Source: Stramenopiles sp. TOSAG23-6
Lineage: Eukaryota; Sar
Direction of reading: 5' to 3'
Length of the DNA: 19,122 bases
Assembly: GCA_900128565.1 (NCBI GenBank)
Contig: LT636055.1
Coordinates: 1 to 19,122 of the forward strand
Positions within the stretch are counted from its first letter, which is position 1, and every line of letters begins with the position of its first letter. A model generated the notes under the pieces. It ran no database searches. It was not told the DNA's origin and saw only the letters and a list, made by a program, of their open reading frames with translations. Below, piece after piece: positions 17,588 through 19,122 of the stretch. The position numbers were made by a program, and so were the translations under genes.

Positions 17588-19029
17588 TCAGGCTAAAGCA
17601 GGCCAATCCGTCGAGCTTACAATTGAAGTCTTTTGCGAAGTGTCTCTTTTCTTTTCGAGTAATTTTCTTTGTCTATTTTGCTTTGTACTTTCTTTCGCTC
17701 GACTCCGCTGTTGCGAGACATCTTCCACCATTTTAGAAAACTTTTCTTTGGTACTTTCATCTTTTTCTAGTTTTTCTACTGATTGCAACAGATTAGTTGC
17801 TTTAGCGTAAGCACCAATTTCTAAAAGTTTCGGTATATTTAACATTGCCAATTGAGTTTTGACGACGCCACTTAATCTAACAGAATCGACAAATTTTGGA
17901 TTTAGTTTAATAGCATCATCCAATAGAATCTCCGCTCCCAGTAAATCATCTTCAGATATCTTCTGTGTTGCTAACTTCACCAATTGTGTTACAGCAGAGT
18001 TAGCCGATGATTCAAATGTATATATTGTCAAAAGACACGAAATTACAAAAAAAACGTTAGGTATAAAATTTCGTATGAAAAAATAAATAAATTTGAAATT
18101 GAAATTGAAAAAAAAATAAAACATACATTCTTCAATTGAGAATGATTTGGTGACAGAGATAAACCACCAAGAGCTGATAAAGCTGCTTCAATCAAATCAC
18201 CTCTACTGAAAGCGTCGTTACTACGATTCACAAAATCATTTAATTCTATTTCCCAATCGTGGCGAAGTGTCTGCGAAAGTTTTACCACAGCCTTGAATAC
18301 ATCAAATGTACCATCAGGATTAATAATTCCAATACAACTCATTTTGATTCTTTTACCTATTGCTTTTCCCATCTCCCTCCGCTTCAATGCATATATAATA
18401 GGGGTATCGTGATCTTTTGAGTATTGAATAATTTCACTAACACACTTATCAAGACCGGAAGAACCCTCATCAATATTTGTACTAACAATCAACATACGAA
18501 GTTTTCCATTCTTGGCACAACGGTGAACTTCTCTCATACCAAGTACAATTCTTTTTTTCTTTGAATTTATTGTCGATTTTGAACTTAATCTTGCTCGTTC
18601 ATGAAAAAAAAACACCTTTTGTAAAAGTTCGATGACCAATTTGTTTAATTCTTGTGATAATTTTTGTTTTACATATTCACGAACGCCCAAAATATTAGGC
18701 GTTCGAGAAATATGTTTTTCAATAGATGAAAGTTTTGAGTATATATTTGAACCAGATACTTTTTCAAGGACATTTTTAGCATTCATTGTTTCCGTATTTT
18801 GAGTATCTTTGGGATCTTTGGGATCTTTGGGTAAAATGTCATTCTTCTCATTCGCGCAAATAATTTCATCTGAAGATTGTTTTGTGTTTACATTTTCATT
18901 ACTATTTGTATCTTTGCTCATACGATTATTACGAGTTTCTTCTTTCTTCTTCATATTCTGTTTCAACTGTTTCCTTCTCTGAGCTTTCTTTTTTGACTCC
19001 TTTTGTTTCCTTTCGATATTTTGTGCTTC
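17588..19029 (-). CDS. SBP2-like SECIS-binding protein with TPR-like tail, 5' end outside window
   Basis: Internal exon 19029-18127 (301 codons, phase 0 at both ends) and last exon about 17974-17588; upstream exons lie beyond the right edge. The region 18683-18590 matches the SECIS-interaction segment of SBP2 (helix with LLQK...HERAR) and leads into KKRIVLGMREVHR. This opens an L7Ae-type RNA-binding domain (about 18560-18250) with GLDKCVSEIIQYS, PIIYALKRREMGKAIGK and CIGIINPDG. SBP2 binds the SECIS hairpin in selenoprotein mRNAs and recruits the Sec-specific elongation factor so that UGA is read as selenocysteine. Upstream is a Lys/Asn-rich, low-complexity part with a PKD repeat. Downstream of the L7Ae fold come two TPR-like units (...GDLIEAALSAL..LSLSP and ...LLGAEILLDDAIKLNP), then a basic coiled-coil-like tail ending at TGA. 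A TPR tail is not a feature of the animal proteins. The splice acceptor between the two TPR units is uncertain. Confidence 0.8.
17975..18126 (-). repeat. Repetitive (introner-like) intron in the SBP2-like gene
   Basis: The donor GTATGT is at 18126-18121 after an Asn codon (phase 0). The near-palindrome TTTCATACGAAA, then TATACCTAACG with a T8 tract, lies at about 18048-18076. The first AG after the branch site is GTGAAG ending at 17975, which is in frame. That makes the intron 152 bp, with an unusually long branch-to-acceptor distance of about 80 bp. The upstream half matches the intron at the right edge almost base for base. Confidence 0.65.
18805..18831 (-). repeat. Three 9-bp repeats encoding Pro-Lys-Asp
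   Basis: Three perfect copies of ATCTTTGGG on the plus strand give (PKD)3 in the low-complexity N-terminal region of the SBP2-like protein. This is a simple coding microsatellite. Confidence 0.85.
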
Positions 19030-19122
19030 CTCAATGGCAAGTATTTGTAATGTATTGTGAAAAAATATTTAAAAAAAAAATCGTTAGGTACAAAATTTCG
19101 TACGAAAAATAAATTCGAAATT
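19030..19122 (-). repeat. Repetitive (introner-like) intron in the SBP2-like gene, cut by the window edge
   Basis: The minus-strand text shows TTTCGTACGAAA (perfect palindrome, about 19097-19108), then GTACCTAACG and a T10 tract, then CACAATACAT, and the first AG at 19031-19030 (ATTGAG) with another at GAAG four bases later. The downstream frame is open across the acceptor, so the exact boundary is uncertain. The donor lies outside the window. Confidence 0.65.

Noticed and set aside
18043-18124. Frameshift mutation or two separate genes in the SBP2-like locus
   Set aside because: The frame change coincides with a GTATGT donor and a branch block and T tract shared with other introns, so splicing explains it better.
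111-19029. Selenocysteine read-through at the TGA stops of the GYF and SBP2-like genes
   Set aside because: No conserved frame continues after these TGA codons, and no SECIS-like hairpin was recognised by eye downstream.
1-19122. CRISPR arrays, tRNA or rRNA genes, transposase or reverse-transcriptase genes
   Set aside because: I saw no regularly spaced repeats, no cloverleaf-like or rRNA-like sequence, and no transposase, integrase or reverse-transcriptase motifs on either strand.

Overview
The window is nuclear DNA of a small-genome, AT-rich unicellular eukaryote. Spliceosomal introns, a GPI-anchored surface protein, a DHHC palmitoyltransferase, an ARF-family GTPase, a mitochondrial-type DNAJC11 homologue and a SECIS-binding-protein-2 homologue rule out bacteria and archaea. 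UGA and UAA are both used as ordinary stops. Short TTAGGG/CCCTAA tracts suggest a TTAGGG telomere repeat. An SBP2 homologue argues against land plants and most fungi. A very large cysteine-rich secreted protein with repeated R-R-L sites, together with similar repetitive introns, is best compatible with a stramenopile or another microbial alga/flagellate, but the lineage is an inference and not shown by the sequence.

Layout, left to right, seven protein genes in strictly alternating orientation: (1) minus, a GYF-domain protein whose linker contains in-frame telomere-like tracts; (2) plus, an unrecognised, probably nuclear protein with an acidic tail; (3) minus, a giant two-exon gene of about 9.7 kb for a secreted, cysteine-rich, EGF-containing, GPI-anchored protein of about 3,200 residues; (4) plus, a compact DNAJC11-like J-protein with a C-terminal membrane segment; (5) minus, an ARF-family GTPase in two exons; (6) plus, a four-pass DHHC palmitoyltransferase; (7) minus, an SBP2-like selenoprotein-synthesis factor that runs off the right edge. 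Genes 1/2, 3/4 and 5/6 are divergent pairs that share upstream regions of 250-364 bp. Genes 2/3, 4/5 and 6/7 are convergent, with gaps of 58 to 425 bp. There is no sign of an operon or a shared pathway; the order looks like ordinary compact gene packing.

The most unusual signal is in the introns. Three introns (one in gene 3, two in gene 7) are recognisably related to each other: a near-palindromic TTTCGTAYGAAA core, then the branch-site block TACCTAAC, a T-rich tract, and in two of them the block CACAATACAT. Unrelated genes normally have unrelated introns, so this looks like an introner-like family that has multiplied through the genome. Other points of interest are the telomere-like repeats used as Asn-Pro codons in gene 1, the giant surface protein itself, and the TPR-like tail on the SBP2 homologue.
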